From RUG11462 sp045539315 (GTDB lineage Bacteria; Bacillota; Clostridia; Oscillospirales; Acutalibacteraceae), in the NCBI GenBank assembly GCA_045539315.1, contig JAZQFC010000027.1:53050-117049 (forward strand): a DNA stretch of 64,000 bases, given 5' to 3'. The translations under genes were made by a program, and so were the position numbers. The notes under the pieces were generated by a model. That model ran no database searches, was not told where the DNA came from, and saw only the letters and a program-made list of their open reading frames with translations. This document shows positions 45,296 to 53,774 of the stretch, one piece after another; within the stretch, counting starts at the first letter, position 1, and each line of letters begins with the position of its first letter.

Positions 45296-45895
45296 ATGGT
45301 TTTTGCATTTATTTTATTGAGTTTTGTTTTTATAATTTTGCTAATTCTTTTTACAAGTATCAAAATTAAAATTGAATATAACAATGATTTAAAAGTTGAG
45401 TTTTATTTTGGTATTTTTAAAATTCCTGAATCTCTTTTTGAAAAGACAAAGAAAAAGGATAAGTCAGAGAATAATAAAAAGTCTAAAAGCAAAAATAAAA
45501 ACAATAAACTTATTGAAAAAATCAAACACAAAGGGGTTTATAACTCGTTTTTAGAAGTGGTTGAATTTTTATCGCCTACTTTTAAGGAATTAGAAAAGTT
45601 TTTGAAAAAAATTAAAGTTAACCCTTTGCAAATTGATATTAAAATGGCAGGCGAAGATGCCGCCGACCTTGCAATTGATTATGGTAAGTTTTGCGCGGTT
45701 TACTACCCTGTTTTGAAACTTGTAGAAACTAAAACTACTTGTGAAAACATTAAGTCAAATGTTTATGTTGACTATGTTTCAAAATCTAATGAGATTTATA
45801 TTAAAACTGAATTGAAAATCCGCTTGATTCATGGAGTTATCAGTGGATTAAAAATTATATTATTATTTTTAAATTTCAAAGAAAAATTCAATTAA
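45296..45895 (+). CDS. DUF2953 membrane protein (YtfI-like)
   Basis: A 199-residue protein with an N-terminal membrane helix (about 1-20), a lysine/asparagine-rich linker (about 45-75) and a DUF2953 domain ending in a second hydrophobic segment (HGVISGLKIILLFL). In Bacillus and Clostridia the same kind of gene stands next to ytfJ/gerW, and it is thought to be linked to sporulation; its activity is unknown. It begins directly after the scpB stop and precedes the GerW-like gene by 17 bases. Confidence 0.82.
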   Translation: MVFAFILLSFVFIILLILFTSIKIKIEYNNDLKVEFYFGIFKIPESLFEKTKKKDKSENNKKSKSKNKNNKLIEKIKHKGVYNSFLEVVEFLSPTFKELEKFLKKIKVNPLQIDIKMAGEDAADLAIDYGKFCAVYYPVLKLVETKTTCENIKSNVYVDYVSKSNEIYIKTELKIRLIHGVISGLKIILLFLNFKEKFN

Positions 45896-45912
45896 CGAAA
45901 GGATTTTTTACT

Positions 45913-46302
45913 ATGAGCGAGAACATTAAAAATATCATGGGAATTACTATGGATAAGATTAAATCTATGGCTACCGCTGACACTATTATCGGCGACCCAA
46001 TTGTTTTATCTGATACTGTTACTTGTATTCCTGTATCAAAAGTTTCTTATGGTTTTGCTTCAGGCGGTTCTGATTTTGGCAAAACCACTCCTCAAACAAA
46101 AGCAAACTTTGGCGGTGGCGGTGGCGCAGGTATGAGCGTTACTCCTGTTGCTTTTTTGGTTTTGCAAGATGGTAATGTTAAGATTTTAAACATTGGCGAA
46201 CCAACTTCAGATGTCGAAAAAATTATCAACGCTGTGCCTGTTGCAGTTGAAAAAGTTGGCGATATTGTTAAAAAAGCAAAGGCTGAAAAAACAGAAGAAT
46301 AA
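45913..46302 (+). CDS. GerW/YtfJ family spore protein
   Basis: A 129-residue protein of the GerW (YtfJ) family, needed for normal spore germination in Bacillus and found in spore-formers. It shows the conserved MATADTIIGDPIVL, TCIPVSKVSYGFASGGSDFG and a glycine-rich GGGGGAGMSVTPVAFLV. This gene, together with DacF, is the best sign in the window that the organism makes spores. An AAAGGA ribosome site precedes ATG. Confidence 0.9.
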   Translation: MSENIKNIMGITMDKIKSMATADTIIGDPIVLSDTVTCIPVSKVSYGFASGGSDFGKTTPQTKANFGGGGGAGMSVTPVAFLVLQDGNVKILNIGEPTSDVEKIINAVPVAVEKVGDIVKKAKAEKTEE

Positions 46303-46349
46303 CATTTTACATTTGCCTGCCGCATATATTTTATGGGCAGGTGAATTGT

Positions 46350-47465
46350 TTGTTTAAAAAGATTTTATCTATTCTTTTAATTTTCACAACTATAACACTA
46401 ATAAATACAAATGTTAACGCCTACTCTGCTCGGTCTTACTGTCTTTATGACCCAATAACCAAACGCGTGCTTGCTTCTTATAATATGCAAAATAAAATGT
46501 CTATGGCAAGTACCACTAAAATTATGACAGCGCTTATTGTTTGCGAGATTTGCAAACTTGATGATATTGTTGAAATCACAGATGAAATGATTGCTGTTGA
46601 GGGGTCTTCTATTGGCTTGCAAGTGGGCGATAAAATTAGTTATGAATGCCTTTTATACGGTCTTATGCTTGAAAGTGGCAATGATGCGGCATTAGCAATC
46701 GCTGTTTCTATTTCAGGAAGCGCTAAAAACTTTGCTATGCTTATGAACAAGCGAGCGAAAAAAATCGGTATGAAAAGCACTAATTTTGTAACGCCGAATG
46801 GGCTTGATGATGAGTTTCATTATACAACCGCTTATGATATGGCGATGCTAGGTGGCGTTGCTATGAACAATACTTTGTTTGAAAGTGTTGTAGGAACAAA
46901 AACTTACAAAGCGGTTTATAACTATGGCGAAACTTTTCGTACATATTATAATCATAATCGGCTTTTATCTATTCTTGATGGCGCTGAAGGTATAAAAACA
47001 GGGTTTACTAAAAAATCAGGCAGATGTCTGGTTTCGAGTTGCAAAAGAAACGGTGTAAGACTAATTGCAGTAACGCTTAATGATGGCAACGACTGGAATG
47101 ACCACAAAGCGCTTTATGATTATGGTTTTAAGCAGTATCAACAAACGAGTTTGCCACAAATAAGTAAATACATTAAAGTTGTGGGTGGCAAAACAGATGA
47201 GATAAAAGTTGCCTCAAACAAATGTGATATTTATTTTTATGATGGACTTTGCTCGTTGATTAAAAGCAAAGTTTATTTGCCAAAGTTTATTTATGCGCCA
47301 ATTAAAAAAGGCGATAAAATTGGTTTTATTGAATATTATTACAACAAAGAAGTTATTGCTTTGGTAGATGTTATAGCGCTTGAAGAAGTGCAAAAAAATA
47401 TAATAGAAATACCGAAATTAACCGTTTTTTTAAATATACTTAAAGATATGGTTTTAATAAAATAA
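46350..47465 (+). CDS. D-alanyl-D-alanine carboxypeptidase (DacF-like, S11)
   Basis: A 371-residue exported penicillin-binding protein that trims the terminal D-Ala from peptidoglycan stems. The signal peptide (about 1-24, FKKILSILLIFTTITLIN) is followed by the three active-site motifs: STTK (SxxK), SGND (SxN) and KTGFTKKSG (KTG). The C-terminal beta-domain is present. Its place after gerW suggests the sporulation type DacF. The TTG at 46350 is chosen because GGCAGGTG lies 6 bases upstream; an in-frame GTG at 46341 is inside that site. Confidence 0.9.
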   Translation: MFKKILSILLIFTTITLINTNVNAYSARSYCLYDPITKRVLASYNMQNKMSMASTTKIMTALIVCEICKLDDIVEITDEMIAVEGSSIGLQVGDKISYECLLYGLMLESGNDAALAIAVSISGSAKNFAMLMNKRAKKIGMKSTNFVTPNGLDDEFHYTTAYDMAMLGGVAMNNTLFESVVGTKTYKAVYNYGETFRTYYNHNRLLSILDGAEGIKTGFTKKSGRCLVSSCKRNGVRLIAVTLNDGNDWNDHKALYDYGFKQYQQTSLPQISKYIKVVGGKTDEIKVASNKCDIYFYDGLCSLIKSKVYLPKFIYAPIKKGDKIGFIEYYYNKEVIALVDVIALEEVQKNIIEIPKLTVFLNILKDMVLIK

Positions 47466-47479
47466 ATTAGGAGAAGTTA

Positions 47480-48262
47480 ATGGACACTAAAATTATAAGA
47501 CTTCAAAAATATATGTCTGAATGTGGCGTTTGCTCAAGAAGAAAGGCTGAAGAATTAATACTCGCCGGCAAAGTTAAGGTAAACGGAAAACTTGCCAACC
47601 TTGGTGATAAAGTTCATATTTATAAGGATAAAGTTGAAGTTTCTGGCAAACTTATTAGAAGAAGCAAAGAAAAACGCTATATTATGCTTCATAAACCAAG
47701 AGGTTTTGTTACTACCCTTTCTGATGAGTTTGACAGAAAATGCATTACAATGCTCACAGAAGATATTGAAGAACGTGTTTACCCTGTTGGTAGGCTTGAT
47801 AAAAATTCAGAAGGTCTTCTTATTCTCACTAATGACGGCGAGTTTGCGAATATGCTTTCTCACCCGAAAACTCACGTTGCAAAAACTTATAGAGTGACTG
47901 TGCGACCACCCGTTACCGATGAAATGTTAGACGCGCTTATTAACGGCGTTCAGTTAGATGATGGTTATGTTACAGCGCCTGCCGAGGCGAGTATTGCGCA
48001 GCAAGAGGAAGACAGAATTGTTATTCTCATCACTATTTACGAGGGTAAAAACCGTCAGATAAGAAGAATGTGCGAATCACTCGGTCTTGAGCTTATTCGC
48101 CTTAAAAGAATTGCTATTGGCGATGTAAGACTTGGTATGTTGCCACAAGGAAAATGGCGCGATTTAAAAGAGATGGAAATTCGCTCGCTCTATTCAGAGG
48201 CAAAAAGACAAACTGTTGCTAATAATCCATCTAATAAAAAGAAAGGCAAAAGAAAAAGATGA
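47480..48262 (+). CDS. rluB: RsuA/RluB-family rRNA pseudouridine synthase
   Basis: A 260-residue enzyme making pseudouridine in rRNA. An S4 domain (about 5-65: RLQKYMSECGVCSRRKAEELI) is followed by the catalytic domain with VYPVGRLDKNSEGLLILTND (catalytic Asp) and GKNRQIRRMCESLG. A basic tail (KKKGKRKR) is likely RNA-binding. RluB is more likely than RsuA from the overall pattern. AGGAG lies 7 bases before ATG, and the stop overlaps the next gene by 4 bases. Confidence 0.92.
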   Translation: MDTKIIRLQKYMSECGVCSRRKAEELILAGKVKVNGKLANLGDKVHIYKDKVEVSGKLIRRSKEKRYIMLHKPRGFVTTLSDEFDRKCITMLTEDIEERVYPVGRLDKNSEGLLILTNDGEFANMLSHPKTHVAKTYRVTVRPPVTDEMLDALINGVQLDDGYVTAPAEASIAQQEEDRIVILITIYEGKNRQIRRMCESLGLELIRLKRIAIGDVRLGMLPQGKWRDLKEMEIRSLYSEAKRQTVANNPSNKKKGKRKR

Positions 48263-48594
48263 TAGAAATAAAACACGCGGACAAACTATTAAAAGAAAAA
48301 TTAAATATTATTGATGAAGCATATGTTTGCACTGACAAAGGCGAAGTTTTAGGCTTTGTTGAGTATAAATATGATGAAAAAGATTTGATTATCACCAAAG
48401 TAAAAGCCGAAGAAAACTTGCTTGCCGATGGGCTTGTTAGGCAGACTATGAGCAATGCGCTTGATAACGGTATGACAACCGCAAAATTTGAAGGCGACGC
48501 TCAAAAAAGGCTTTATGAAATAAGAATTATCAAAACTGATGACCAAAATTCACTTGATATTTTAGACTTTTTTATGAAAATTAATCATATTTAA
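48259..48594 (+). CDS. Small protein, possible GNAT-like fold
   Basis: A 111-residue protein that I cannot assign firmly. The pattern VLGFVEYKYDEKDLIITKVKAEE, then LADGLVRQTMSNALDNGMTTAKFEG resembles the central strands and acceptor helix of GNAT N-acetyltransferases, but the acetyl-CoA loop (Q/RxxGxG/A) is missing, so it may be a degenerate or non-catalytic form. It overlaps the rluB stop by 4 bases (ATGA), so it is translated from the same message. Confidence 0.68.
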   Translation: MIEIKHADKLLKEKLNIIDEAYVCTDKGEVLGFVEYKYDEKDLIITKVKAEENLLADGLVRQTMSNALDNGMTTAKFEGDAQKRLYEIRIIKTDDQNSLDILDFFMKINHI

Positions 48595-48623
48595 GATTTT
48601 TTGTTTGTTTTTGAAAAAAATGC

Positions 48624-48652
48624 TTGACAACTGCAGTTGTTTTTGCTATAAT
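48624..48652 (+). promoter_or_regulatory. Perfect-consensus promoter of tRNA-Lys
   Basis: TTGACA, a 17-base spacer and TATAAT. A 14-bp palindrome (ACAACTGCAGTTGT, 48627-48640) overlaps the -35 and the start of the spacer. Confidence 0.85.
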
Positions 48653-48666
48653 AGTCAACGTTGTAC

Positions 48667-48742
48667 GAGTTATTAGCTCAGTTGGCAGAGCACCTGACTT
48701 TTAATCAGGGTGTCCGGGGTTCAAATCCCCGATAGCTCACCA
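48667..48742 (+). tRNA. tRNA-Lys (UUU anticodon), CCA encoded
   Basis: Cloverleaf: acceptor GAGTTAT/ATAGCTC (one G-U pair), D-arm GCTC...GAGC, anticodon stem CCTGA/TCAGG with loop CTTTTAA (anticodon TTT), T-arm CGGGG TTCAAAT CCCCG, ending A plus CCA. Confidence 0.96.
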
Positions 48743-48775
48743 AACCCTCTGAATATTAATTCAGAGGGTTTTATT
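48743..48775 (+). terminator. Terminator after tRNA-Lys
   Basis: Stem AACCCTCTGAA / TTCAGAGGGTT with a 6-base loop and a T-rich tail. Confidence 0.9.
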
Positions 48776-48783
48776 TTTAAAAA

Positions 48784-48895
48784 TTACAGAGTAGATTTGC
48801 GTGCGTCAAGTGTCTTTTGAACGGGGAGTTGTCAAAAGAACGAAAAGCAAAGTTTTTACTTTGCTTGCGGTGTGCAAATCGCATCCCGCTGGTAA
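48784..48895 (+). ncRNA. THF (tetrahydrofolate) riboswitch aptamer
   Basis: The sequence fits the class I THF riboswitch consensus: AGAGTAGAT near the 5' side, CGTG...GTCAAGTGT, GAACGGGGAGTTGTC, AACGAA, an extended hairpin (AAGCAAAGTTTTTACTTTGC), then TGCGGTG and CGCATCCCGCTGG closing P1. It lies directly before a FolT-type folate transporter gene, the classic target of this riboswitch. Reduced folates should lower expression through the hairpin that follows. Confidence 0.88.
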
Positions 48896-48905
48896 ATAAG
48901 AAGAT

Positions 48906-48950
48906 AAAACCTCCTTATTTCGATATACGGGAATAGGAGGTTTTTGTTTT
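48906..48950 (+). promoter_or_regulatory. Riboswitch expression platform that sequesters the folT ribosome site
   Basis: AAAACCTCCT pairs with AGGAGGTTTT (one bulged T in the stem), followed by a T-rich stretch. The right arm holds the folT ribosome site AGGAGG (48935-48940), so folding can both end transcription and hide the ribosome site. Confidence 0.75.
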
Positions 48951-49481
48951 ATGAATGCTAAAAAAGAATTTAATTGTGCCACTAAAACGGTTACAACCAT
49001 CGCTATTTTAACTGCGCTTTCGGTTGTTTTTTCGCTGCTATTTACTTTTAGAGTTGGCAATTTTCTAAAATTTTCGCCTGTGTTTATTGTAATAGCACTA
49101 GCCGCTAATAAATATGGAATAATCGGCGCAACTATTGTAGCAATACTAACAGATTTTATTCAATACTTAATGTTCCCTGCTAATTCATTTAGCATTGGCG
49201 TGTTTGTTTCCAATGTATTGCTTGGTATAATTTTTGGCATTTGCCTTTATAAAAAAGTTACTCTAAACAGAATTTTATTATCGGCTTTTCTATCTCAAGC
49301 AATTTGTACAGTTGGCGTTACAACGCTATCTTGGGTTTATATCGAAAAATGGTACCCTACTGTATCTTCAATTGTTTATTGGCGAATTTTACAAGGCTCT
49401 ATTATGTTTGTTGTTATAACATTATTATTGTATATTCTGTTTATCAAAACAAATGTGCTCAAAAAATTAGGCTTTAATTAA
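48951..49481 (+). CDS. folT: Folate ECF transporter S component FolT
   Basis: A 176-residue membrane protein of five to six helices, the substrate-binding S subunit of an energy-coupling factor transporter. Its start TKTVTTIAILTALSVVFSLL and LKFSPVFIVIALAANKYGIIGATIVAILTDFIQYLM are typical of the FolT group. It works with shared EcfA/A'/T subunits encoded elsewhere. The THF riboswitch directly upstream supports folate as substrate. Only 10 bases separate its ATG from the hidden AGGAGG site. Confidence 0.92.
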   Translation: MNAKKEFNCATKTVTTIAILTALSVVFSLLFTFRVGNFLKFSPVFIVIALAANKYGIIGATIVAILTDFIQYLMFPANSFSIGVFVSNVLLGIIFGICLYKKVTLNRILLSAFLSQAICTVGVTTLSWVYIEKWYPTVSSIVYWRILQGSIMFVVITLLLYILFIKTNVLKKLGFN

Positions 49482-49513
49482 AAAGAGGAAGCATTTATGC
49501 TTCCTCTTTTTTT
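49480..49513. terminator. Bidirectional terminator between folT and the DUF1836 gene
   Basis: Stem AAAAGAGGAAGCA / TGCTTCCTCTTTT with a T-rich loop and T tail. The DUF1836 stop codon lies inside the hairpin. Confidence 0.9.
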
Positions 49514-50106
49514 GATTTCTTTTCTTTTGTTTTTTCGTTTTCTTCAGGTTTAAAAAGAATATCTGTAAATTTCTCTGTTACTAATTTTCTAAGGTCGGTT
49601 GAAACTGCTATTCTCGTTAATAAATCGCTAAGTTCAGACATATCGCCTTTATCAATAGTAGAATAAAACTCATTTTCAAGATATTCAATATTTGTTTGCA
49701 TTGCTTTTTTTCTGGATAATACAAACGCATCATAAACTCGCTTGTTTTCTTGTTCATCATCAGTTTGTGGCAAAAGTTTATGAACAGTTGAAATATTCAA
49801 ACTCTTTTTTAAAGCGCAAATCATAATAAGTCTTGCTAAATGCGCTCTTGAATATTTCTTTTTTTCAGGCGGTGGAATAATTTTCATTTTAACATAGTTA
49901 TTAATCATAGAAGATGTAACACCTTTATCATCTTCATCAAAATTTGCGATGTAGCCTAAATAATCATTTAAAAGCACAACTACCTGGTCCATATATAAAT
50001 CTATTTTTGGCAACTCATCCCACATTGGCAAAGTTGCATTTTCTACAACTTGTTTGCTTTTATTCAACTCTTCGATTAAAACTTTTTTAATATCCAAAAT
50101 TTTCAC
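49495..50106 (-). CDS. DUF1836 family protein (MerR-like fold)
   Basis: A 203-residue cytosolic protein of DUF1836, a Firmicutes family related to MerR-type winged helices. Seen: PKIDLYMDQVVVLLNDYLGY, SSMINNYVKMKIIPPPEKKKYSRAHLARLIMICALK (the DNA-binding-like core with the typical YSR motif), and a lysine/glutamate-rich end. Role unknown; probably a regulator. It starts at GTG 50106, preceded by GAGG, and ends inside the terminator shared with folT. Confidence 0.85.
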   Translation of the reverse strand: MKILDIKKVLIEELNKSKQVVENATLPMWDELPKIDLYMDQVVVLLNDYLGYIANFDEDDKGVTSSMINNYVKMKIIPPPEKKKYSRAHLARLIMICALKKSLNISTVHKLLPQTDDEQENKRVYDAFVLSRKKAMQTNIEYLENEFYSTIDKGDMSELSDLLTRIAVSTDLRKLVTEKFTDILFKPEENEKTKEKKSKKEEA

Positions 50107-50218
50107 CTCTTGTATTTATAATGATTATTTCACCTAATCTATACCATAATAATATCACATAGTTTTGAAAAATGAAAGATAAATTTTAAAAATTATTTAA
50201 AAAAGTTCTTAAAAACTC

Positions 50219-50247
50219 TTGAAAAAGTTTTAAAAATGTGTTAATCT
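50219..50247 (+). promoter_or_regulatory. Predicted promoter of the hemolysin III-DegV pair
   Basis: TTGAAA, a 17-base spacer and TAATCT, 45 bases before the start codon. Confidence 0.45.
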
Positions 50248-50291
50248 AGTATCGGTTACTAAATAAAGCGATAGAAAGGAACTTGATTTTT

Positions 50292-50939
50292 ATGGCAAAA
50301 GAAAAAAGACTTCAAACTTTAGGCGAAGAAATTGCAAACGCAATTTCTCACGGTGTTGGCGCACTTTTGAGTATAGCGGCAACGGTAATATTAATTGTTT
50401 TTGCGGCAATTAATTCTGACGCAATGGCTGTGGTTAGCGCTTCTCTTTATGGCGCTACTTTGATTATTCTATATTCAAGTTCAACTTTGTATCACTCGCT
50501 TACTAACAAGACTGCAAAAAAAGTTTTTAAAATTTTAGACCATTGTTCGATTTTTTTGCTTATTCTTGGCACTTATATTCCTGTTTCCCTTTCGCTTATG
50601 AGAAACTGGATTGGTTGGACTTTGTTCGGAATTAACTTTACTTGTGCTGCTCTTGGAATTGTTTTTAACGCTATCAACCTTGAAAAATCTTCTAAAATGT
50701 CGCTTTGGCTTTATGTTATAATGGGTTGGTCTGTTTTACTTACTATAGTTCCTGTTGTTAAAGCAATTTTAGCAAAAGGCGTTTTTGGCCTTGTGCTACT
50801 CGTTCTTGGCGGTCTGTTTTACACATTCGGTATTATTTTTTACAAAGCAAAACAAAAATATATGCACTTTATCTGGCATATTTTTGTACTTGCGGGAAGT
50901 GTTTTTCATTTCTTTTTCTGTTTATTTTACTGCATTTAG
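50292..50939 (+). CDS. Hemolysin III family (PAQR-like) membrane protein
   Basis: A 215-residue seven-helix membrane protein of the hemolysin III/YqfA/PAQR family. It has GEEIANAISHGVGALLS at the start, SSSTLYHSL and LDHCSIFLLILGTYIPV (family motifs with Ser, His, Asp) and a late HFIWHIFVLAGSVFHF that completes the putative zinc site. Relatives are ceramidase-like or affect membrane energy balance; haemolysis is not implied. The ATG at 50292 is used (AAAGGA upstream). A degV gene follows after 9 bases. Confidence 0.9.
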   Translation: MAKEKRLQTLGEEIANAISHGVGALLSIAATVILIVFAAINSDAMAVVSASLYGATLIILYSSSTLYHSLTNKTAKKVFKILDHCSIFLLILGTYIPVSLSLMRNWIGWTLFGINFTCAALGIVFNAINLEKSSKMSLWLYVIMGWSVLLTIVPVVKAILAKGVFGLVLLVLGGLFYTFGIIFYKAKQKYMHFIWHIFVLAGSVFHFFFCLFYCI

Positions 50940-50948
50940 GAGGTTTTT

Positions 50949-51827
50949 ATGAAGTTTATTATCACAAGCGATTCAAGTTGCGATTTAACAAAAACTCAAG
51001 TTGATGAATTAAATGTAAAATGCGCTCATCTTACTTATACAATTGATGACGATGTTTTTTATGATGATATGATAGAAGAACACATTAATGATTTTTATCA
51101 AAAAATGCGCGCTGGTGCTACACCTAAAACTTCACAGGTGCCACCTGCCCAGTTTGTTTCATTTTTTGAAGAGGCTATAAAAGAAGGTTTACCTGTTTTG
51201 CATCTCTCTATTTCTAGCCATCTTTCAGGCACAATTACAAGCGCTAATATTGCAGCAAATGAAGTTATGCAAAAGCACCCTGACGCTGATATTAGAATTA
51301 TTGATTCAACTATTGGCTCTGCCGGTCTTGCTATGCTTATTTTCGAGGCAATTAAATATCGCGATAGCGATAAAACTATTGAACAAGCAGCCGCTCATAT
51401 AGAAGCGATTAAAGAGAATGTTAATGTTTTTATCACAACTAATGATTTGACATATATGCGCCGTGGGGGCAGAGTTAGTGCGGCAGGCGCTATTGTAAGT
51501 TCGGTTTTAAATATTAGCCCTATTATTTCTCTTCCTAGAAGCGGCAAACTTTATGTAACAAACAAAGTAAGAGGGAATCAAGCAACTCTTGAAAAGTTTG
51601 TAAAATGCGTTGAAAACACCGCTTTGAAACCTGAATCTCAAACAGTTTATGTTGTTCATTCTGACGCTATTGATAAAGCAGAGTTATACGGTAAAAAGTT
51701 GCAAGAAACATTAGGTTTTGAAAAGGTCGTTTATATGAAATTCGGCACAACTATTGGCACACACGCAGGTCCGGGACTTGTTAGCGCATTCTATTTTGGC
51801 AAAACAAGACCTTTAATTAGACAATAA
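50949..51827 (+). CDS. DegV family fatty acid-binding protein
   Basis: A 292-residue soluble protein that binds a fatty acid and presents it to fatty acid kinase (FakB role). It shows ITSDSSCDLT at the start, TSQVPPAQFVSFFEEA, HLSISSHLSGTITSANIA (ligand-contact block), DLTYMRRGGRVSAAGA and TTIGTHAGPGLVSAFY. AGGAGG lies 5 bases before ATG at the end of the hemolysin III gene, so the two are probably one transcript. Confidence 0.92.
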   Translation: MKFIITSDSSCDLTKTQVDELNVKCAHLTYTIDDDVFYDDMIEEHINDFYQKMRAGATPKTSQVPPAQFVSFFEEAIKEGLPVLHLSISSHLSGTITSANIAANEVMQKHPDADIRIIDSTIGSAGLAMLIFEAIKYRDSDKTIEQAAAHIEAIKENVNVFITTNDLTYMRRGGRVSAAGAIVSSVLNISPIISLPRSGKLYVTNKVRGNQATLEKFVKCVENTALKPESQTVYVVHSDAIDKAELYGKKLQETLGFEKVVYMKFGTTIGTHAGPGLVSAFYFGKTRPLIRQ

Positions 51828-51854
51828 ATCCCACTTCAAATAAATTTAAAACAT

Positions 51855-51884
51855 AAAAGCCTTGCTAGTTTTAGCAAGGCTTTT
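51855..51884. terminator. Bidirectional terminator between degV and the Rnf-operon end
   Basis: Stem AAAAGCCTTGCTA / TAGCAAGGCTTTT. It overlaps the stop codon of the Gx transporter gene by two bases. Confidence 0.9.
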
Positions 51885-52371
51885 ATACTTTTATTCTATT
51901 TATTGCGGTTGAAGAAGCAATGCCAACCAACAACCCTGTTATCACACCTGAAATCATTAATATTGGCAAGTATGATGGTATTATTGCCATTGTGGATAAC
52001 ATAACACAGGCGCATAATATCTGGCCTATATTGAAAAATACCGAGCCGAGAATTGACACCGTTAAAACATTAAGTTTGTTTTTAGTTAAAAGCATTATTA
52101 AATAACTTAAAATGCCACCGCAAAAACTATAAATCAGATAAACAGGTCCGCCGAAACTTAACCCTGCAATCAAGATTTTTAAAATGCAAATTATAAACGA
52201 ATCTAAAAACGGTAGTTTGTACAACGCAAAAAGCACAACAATATTCGCCAATCCCAATTTAACACCGAAAAACACCGTGTCTATTGGAATCAACTTTTCA
52301 ACAAAGTTAAGCGCAAATGCAGTTGCCACAAGCAAACCGCAAATCACCATTCTTTTTGTATTGAATTTCAT
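51883..52371 (-). CDS. Gx transporter family membrane protein
   Basis: A 162-residue membrane protein with five helices, of the family once called heptaprenyl diphosphate synthase component I and now the ECF-like Gx transporter family. Seen: RMVICGLLVATAFALNFVEKLIP, FFGVKLGLANIVVLFALY, FGGPVYLIYSFCGGILSYLIM. It ends the rnf-apbE-NusG-II run with a 1-base gap, a neighbourhood common in Clostridia; perhaps it brings in a precursor for flavin or quinone-type cofactors. That role is inference. Confidence 0.87.
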   Translation of the reverse strand: MKFNTKRMVICGLLVATAFALNFVEKLIPIDTVFFGVKLGLANIVVLFALYKLPFLDSFIICILKILIAGLSFGGPVYLIYSFCGGILSYLIMLLTKNKLNVLTVSILGSVFFNIGQILCACVMLSTMAIIPSYLPILMISGVITGLLVGIASSTAINRIKV

Positions 52372-52372
52372 T

Positions 52373-52756
52373 TTAGAATGGGCTTTCCTCTATGCTATTA
52401 TCTTCAGTAATTTCAACAACCATATCATTTGGCAAACAAACAATGCTCTCGCCAAGTTCCGAAATTCTGCCTTTTTTAACACAGGTTTGGTCAGGACAAT
52501 TAGCGCCTTCAACATAAACAAAGCCTTTGTCAATTACAACAATATTTTTGTGCCCATCTTCGCCTTTGATTTCATACTCTCTTCTTTCAACATCTTCAAG
52601 AAAAGTCTCTCTAACAACTTCGCCTTTTTGCGAAATTTTTACTACAAGACCTCTGTTAGTTAATGTGTTCATAAAGAAGATTCCGCCAAAAGCAGTAATT
52701 AAAATAATTAAAACTATAATTACATCTGTTTTGGTAATTCGCCTACTAACTCTCAT
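52373..52756 (-). CDS. NusG domain II-containing membrane protein
   Basis: A 127-residue protein with one N-terminal helix (about 10-32, VIIVLIILITAFGGIFFM) and a NusG domain II-like beta domain exposed outside the membrane. It contains CPDQTCVKKG, a CxxxxC pair that may form a disulfide or bind metal. It overlaps the end of apbE by a few bases of non-shared frame. Such proteins travel with apbE and rnf in Firmicutes and are proposed to assist extracytoplasmic flavinylation; not proven. The ATG at 52756 has AAAGGAG 7 bases upstream. Confidence 0.85.
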   Translation of the reverse strand: MRVSRRITKTDVIIVLIILITAFGGIFFMNTLTNRGLVVKISQKGEVVRETFLEDVERREYEIKGEDGHKNIVVIDKGFVYVEGANCPDQTCVKKGRISELGESIVCLPNDMVVEITEDNSIEESPF

Positions 52757-52757
52757 T

Positions 52758-53774
52758 TTATGCTCCTTTTCGTATATACTTTTTAAACTCGTTTGAAAAA
52801 TGCTGTTCGCCATGAGTATCTATTATAAGCGCTTCGCAATTTTCAATTTCATTTACAAGTTTCAAACCATCTTGATAAGGCATTATAAACAATGCCGTTG
52901 ATAATGCATCTGCAAGTGAAGCATTTTTTGATATTATGCTAACCGATTTATTATTATCGGCAGGCTCTAGAAGTTTTGGATTTATTATATGATTAAATCT
53001 CATACCATCAACTTCATAATATCTTTCATAATCGCCTGACGTGACAACACTTTCACCGCTTACACTAACGGTAAAAAGATTTTTTGAAGTATCTTCAGGG
53101 TTAACAATTCCTACTGAAAATTTTTCACTTTTTTCTTTTAAACCTATTGTTAAAACATTACCACCAAGATTTAAAATTCCGTTTTCAAAACCAATGGTTT
53201 TTGCATAACTTTGGAATTTTTCACAAACAAAGCCTTTTGCAACAGCGCCGACATCAATTGAACATTGCTTTTTTGAAAGATAAACAGTCATATTTTCTTT
53301 ATCAATAATTAAATTATCAATTGAAATATGCTTACTTGCTTTTTTTATCTCACTGGCATCAGGAATTTCTTTGTTTTTAAGCGCATCTTTCCAAAGTTTT
53401 ATCACAGAGCCTGCGCAAACATTAACCATTCCATCAGTTAAATTATAAGTTTCAATAGAAAACTCTAAAAGTTCAATTATTTCACTTTCAACCTTAACAG
53501 GTTTTATGCCGGCATTGTCATTTATTGTTTTGATATTATTGATTTTACTATAATTATCATAAATGTCAAACATTTTATGATATTTTTCTAAAAATACTTT
53601 AGTTTTTTCTAAACAACTTTCAAATTCTGCGCTTGAATTAAAGTATCCTGAAACAGTTGTAACGGTATCAAAATAGTCAATAGAAGTTGAACTATACTTT
53701 TTCACACCGTTACAACCACTGCTAAAAATACAAATCAAAACCGCAAGAATTATACAAATACATCTTTTAAGCAT
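52758..53774 (-). CDS. apbE: FAD:protein FMN transferase ApbE
   Basis: A 338-residue lipoprotein (signal peptide, lipobox SSGC near residue 21) that transfers FMN from FAD to a threonine of target proteins outside the membrane. Marks: DYFDTVTTVSGYF, SIDVGAVAKGFVCEKF, NLGGNVLTIG, SGDYERYYEVDG and HIINPKLLEP. The targets are probably RnfG and RnfD encoded just upstream, both of which show flavinylation motifs. It overlaps rnfB by 8 bases. Confidence 0.93.
   Translation of the reverse strand: MLKRCICIILAVLICIFSSGCNGVKKYSSTSIDYFDTVTTVSGYFNSSAEFESCLEKTKVFLEKYHKMFDIYDNYSKINNIKTINDNAGIKPVKVESEIIELLEFSIETYNLTDGMVNVCAGSVIKLWKDALKNKEIPDASEIKKASKHISIDNLIIDKENMTVYLSKKQCSIDVGAVAKGFVCEKFQSYAKTIGFENGILNLGGNVLTIGLKEKSEKFSVGIVNPEDTSKNLFTVSVSGESVVTSGDYERYYEVDGMRFNHIINPKLLEPADNNKSVSIISKNASLADALSTALFIMPYQDGLKLVNEIENCEALIIDTHGEQHFSNEFKKYIRKGA

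Noticed and set aside
48806..49060. 84-codon minus-strand ORF across the riboswitch and folT start
   Set aside because: The region is fully explained by the THF aptamer, its hairpin and folT.
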